A stretch of 6,247 bases of DNA from contig DFDV01000149.1 of assembly GCA_002369025.1 (NCBI GenBank), positions 1 through 6,247 on the forward strand, read 5' to 3'. The notes below the pieces were generated by a model. That model was not told the origin of the DNA. It did no database searches and saw nothing but the letters and a program-made list of their open reading frames with translations. Source of the stretch: Treponema sp. UBA3819 (GTDB lineage: Bacteria; Spirochaetota; Spirochaetia; Treponematales; Treponemataceae). How positions within the stretch are numbered: position 1 is the first letter of the stretch; each line of letters begins with the position of its first letter. A program made the position numbers and the translations under genes. Positions 3,920 through 6,247 of this stretch are shown here, in pieces.

Positions 3920-6247
3920 ATGAAACAATTTAATGTTACGGGAATGAGCTGTGCGGCTTGTTCGGCACGGATAGAAAAGGCTGTCTCAAAGGTAGAGGGC
4001 GTAAGAGCCTGCTCGGTAAGCCTTTTAACCAATTCCATGGGAGTCGAAGGAGATGTCAGCGACTCAGCAATTATTGAAGCCGTAGTCAATGCCGGTTATG
4101 GGGCAAGTCCCAAGGCCGATAAAAGTCATGTCGCTGGCGGACAGAAATCTTCCGCCGCTCAGACAAATGATGACGCCTTAAAAGACAGGGAAACACCTGT
4201 CCTCATCAAAAGACTTATCGCTTCTATCGTCTTTCTCCTTCCCCTTATGTATTTTTCCATGGGGCATCTTATGTGGGGATGGCCTCTGCCGGGATTTTTT
4301 GACGGAAATCACGTAGCCATGGGACTGGTCCAGATGACTCTTGCCGCCGTCATCATGGTTATAAACCAGAAGTTTTTTGTCAGCGGCTTTAAGGCCCTTA
4401 TTCACCGCTCTCCCAATATGGACAGTCTTGTTGCCCTGGGCTCGGCTTCGGCCTTTGTCTACAGCTGCTGGATTCTTTTTGCCATGACGGGAGCCGTAGC
4501 GGCAGGAAATACAGAAGATGTCATGGCCTATATGCATGACTTTTACTTTGAAACCGCCGCCATGATTCTGGCCCTCATTACTGTGGGAAAGACTCTGGAA
4601 GCAAAGTCAAAGGGAAGGACAACAGACGCATTAAAAAGTCTGATGAAACTTTCCCCAAAAACAGCAGTCATTCTAGAAAATGGCGAAGAAAAAACAGTAG
4701 CCGTAGAAATGGTAAAAAAAGGAGATATTTTTCTCGTACGCCCGGGTGAAAACATTCCCGTAGACGGTCTGGTCCTTGAAGGAACAAGCGCAGTAAATGA
4801 AGCTGCCCTGACCGGCGAAAGCATACCCGTGGATAAGACGGCGGGAGACAGGATTTCGGCCGCAACCATAAATACATCCGGCTTCTTAAAATGTCAGGCT
4901 ACCCGGGTTGGCGAAGACACTACCCTTTCCCAAATCATTCAGATGGTCAGTGATGCGGCCGCCACCAAGGCTCCCATCGCTAAAGTCGCTGACAAAGTTT
5001 CGGGCATTTTTGTACCCGTAGTTATCGGCATTGCAATCCTCACCTTTGCAGTCTGGCTCTTTTTGGGAGCCTCTACAGGAAGCGCCCTGACCAGAGCGGT
5101 TGCAGTTCTTGTCATCAGCTGCCCCTGTGCCCTGGGACTTGCCACGCCGGTTGCCATCATGGTTGGAAACGGCAAGGGAGCAAAAAACGGCATTCTCTTC
5201 AAGACTTCCGCCGCCCTTGAACAGGCTGGAAAAATCAGCACCATTGCCCTGGACAAGACAGGCACCATCACTTCAGGTCAGCCTGAGGTGACAGACATTC
5301 TGCCTGCTCCGGGTGTCAGTGAAGCAGAATTATTCAAATCTGCCCTGTCTCTGGAAAAAAAGAGCGAGCATCCACTTGCAAAAGCAGTCGTCTCTGCCTG
5401 CGAGGAAAAGCATTGCCTGGCAGAAGAAGTGACTGATTTTGAAGTCATTCCCGGAAAAGGACTTAAGGCAAAGCTGCATGGAAGCATACTTGCAGGCGGA
5501 AATGAAAACTTTATTGCAGAAATGATTTCTGACGGTGAATGGAAGCCGTCTGGTGAACAGGAGGCTCTGTCCGCTCAGGGAAAAAGCCTGCTCTATTTTG
5601 CCCTGGATAAAAAGTTCCTCGGTACTATCGCTGTTGCAGATACCATAAAAGAAGACAGTCCTCAGGCAATCAGGGATCTTCAGGACATGGGAATCCGGGT
5701 GGTCATGCTTACCGGAGACAACGAAAAGACTGCAAAGGCTATCGGAAAAGAAGCCGGCGTAGACCAGGTAATCGCAGGCGTCCTTCCGGACGGCAAGGAA
5801 AAGGAAATCAGAAAACTGCAGGAAGAGGATGGCAGAGCGGGAAAAAATCTGGTTGCCATGGTTGGGGACGGCATAAACGATGCCCCCGCCCTTACACGGG
5901 CAGACATAGGAATTGCCATTGGAGCCGGAACTGATGTGGCAATCGACGCAGCAGACATCGTGCTGATGAAAAGCCGGCTTTCTGATGTGACTGCCGCCAT
6001 CCGCCTGAGCCGGGCAAGCCTGCGCAACATTCACCAGAATCTTTTCTGGGCATTCATCTACAATATAATCGGCATTCCACTGGCGGCAGGAGCCTTTACG
6101 GCGGCCTTAGGCTGGAAACTCAATCCCATGTTCGGGGCGGCCGCAATGAGTCTATCCAGTTTTTGCGTTGTAACCAATGCCCTGCGTCTTAATTTTTTTA
6201 ATATGTACAAAACAAAAAAGCCGGCAAAGACTGTAAGCCGGCAAAGG
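3920..6247 (+). CDS. copA: Cu(+)-exporting P1B-type ATPase CopA, 3' end beyond window
   Basis: Predicted to pump Cu(+) out of the cytoplasm using ATP. 776 codons run open to the right edge. One N-terminal heavy-metal-associated domain (about 1-65) carries GMSCAAC, with copper ligands C11 and C14. Helices follow at about 94-116, 131-150, 167-195 and 204-224. The actuator domain has TGE (298-300). The metal-site helix has CPC (401-403). The phosphorylated Asp is D445 in DKTGT. The nucleotide domain has SEHP (482-485), then TGDN (598-601) and GDGINDAP (649-656). The last helices carry YN (714-715) and MSLSS (743-747), which with CPC define the Cu(+) subclass (IB-1) rather than Zn/Cd pumps. The Shine-Dalgarno GGGA lies 5 bases before ATG 3920. 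A 776-residue open frame is already near full family length, so the stop should lie close by unless an extra C-terminal domain follows. No copper regulator or chaperone gene is in view. Confidence 0.95.
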   Translation, partial: MKQFNVTGMSCAACSARIEKAVSKVEGVRACSVSLLTNSMGVEGDVSDSAIIEAVVNAGYGASPKADKSHVAGGQKSSAAQTNDDALKDRETPVLIKRLIASIVFLLPLMYFSMGHLMWGWPLPGFFDGNHVAMGLVQMTLAAVIMVINQKFFVSGFKALIHRSPNMDSLVALGSASAFVYSCWILFAMTGAVAAGNTEDVMAYMHDFYFETAAMILALITVGKTLEAKSKGRTTDALKSLMKLSPKTAVILENGEEKTVAVEMVKKGDIFLVRPGENIPVDGLVLEGTSAVNEAALTGESIPVDKTAGDRISAATINTSGFLKCQATRVGEDTTLSQIIQMVSDAAATKAPIAKVADKVSGIFVPVVIGIAILTFAVWLFLGASTGSALTRAVAVLVISCPCALGLATPVAIMVGNGKGAKNGILFKTSAALEQAGKISTIALDKTGTITSGQPEVTDILPAPGVSEAELFKSALSLEKKSEHPLAKAVVSACEEKHCLAEEVTDFEVIPGKGLKAKLHGSILAGGNENFIAEMISDGEWKPSGEQEALSAQGKSLLYFALDKKFLGTIAVADTIKEDSPQAIRDLQDMGIRVVMLTGDNEKTAKAIGKEAGVDQVIAGVLPDGKEKEIRKLQEEDGRAGKNLVAMVGDGINDAPALTRADIGIAIGAGTDVAIDAADIVLMKSRLSDVTAAIRLSRASLRNIHQNLFWAFIYNIIGIPLAAGAFTAALGWKLNPMFGAAAMSLSSFCVVTNALRLNFFNMYKTKKPAKTVSRQR
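6214..6242 (-). terminator. Possible minus-strand terminator within the copA 3' end
   Basis: GCCGGC (6220-6225) and GCCGGC (6237-6242) can form a 6-bp all-GC stem with an 11-base loop. On the minus strand the hairpin is followed at once by six T (the A run at 6214-6219). This orientation would stop a transcript entering from a minus-strand gene to the right. On the plus strand it encodes KKPAKTVSRQ of CopA. The stem is short, so this is tentative. Confidence 0.4.

Noticed and set aside
3898..3933. An 11-codon open frame (MKTVREVYETI) overlapping the copA start, possibly a leader peptide
   Set aside because: It has no Shine-Dalgarno, overlaps the AT-rich -10 region, and contains no Cys, Met-rich or other copper-linked residues; chance is the simpler explanation.
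5330..6034. A 234-codon minus-strand open frame opposite copA
   Set aside because: It lies wholly inside a gene with complete P-type ATPase motifs, its translation is Cys/His/Ser-rich with no recognisable domain, and it is an antisense shadow.
1..6247. Search by eye for tRNA genes, CRISPR arrays, insertion sequences, attachment sites or a defence island
   Set aside because: No repeat-spacer pattern, transposase motif or cloverleaf was seen; the methyltransferase alone does not make a restriction-modification system.

Overview
This window looks like chromosome from a host-associated spirochaete, most likely a Treponema-like bacterium with mid-range GC. I infer this from two features recalled from such genomes: the 'HSPVYRIGGDE' style of the GGDEF domain and the particular form of the DNA methyltransferase. 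No rRNA or other definitive marker is present, so the assignment is tentative. Gene density is high, leaders are short, and nothing looks mobile: I saw no insertion sequence, tRNA, CRISPR array or phage gene.

Layout, left to right. (1) Bases 1-1103, minus strand: the N-terminal 367 residues of a membrane-bound diguanylate cyclase, with about seven membrane helices followed by a GGDEF domain that reads GGDEM. Its C-terminus lies beyond the left edge. (2) Bases 1104-1243: a divergent control region with an extended -10 for the cyclase and, on the other side, a palindrome over a possible -10 for the next gene. (3) Bases 1244-2740, plus strand: an NhaC-family sodium/proton antiporter. (4) Bases 2746-3675, minus strand: a beta-class DNA adenine methyltransferase that converges on the antiporter with only 5 bp between the stop codons. 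The antiporter's strong intrinsic terminator lies inside the methyltransferase coding sequence. (5) Bases 3676-3919: a divergent control region. (6) Bases 3920-6247, plus strand: a CopA-type Cu(+)-exporting P1B ATPase, essentially complete in its catalytic core but still open at the right edge.

The genes are not arranged as an operon. They form alternating single-gene units (minus, plus, minus, plus), each with its own promoter region. Their roles are second-messenger signalling, Na+/H+ (or related) antiport, DNA methylation and copper export. I see no evidence that they form one pathway. The most unusual points are the non-canonical GGDEM signature with no I-site, the terminator encoded within the opposing gene, the palindrome centred on a candidate antiporter promoter, the apparently solitary methyltransferase, and a second terminator-like hairpin on the minus strand inside the copA 3' coding region.
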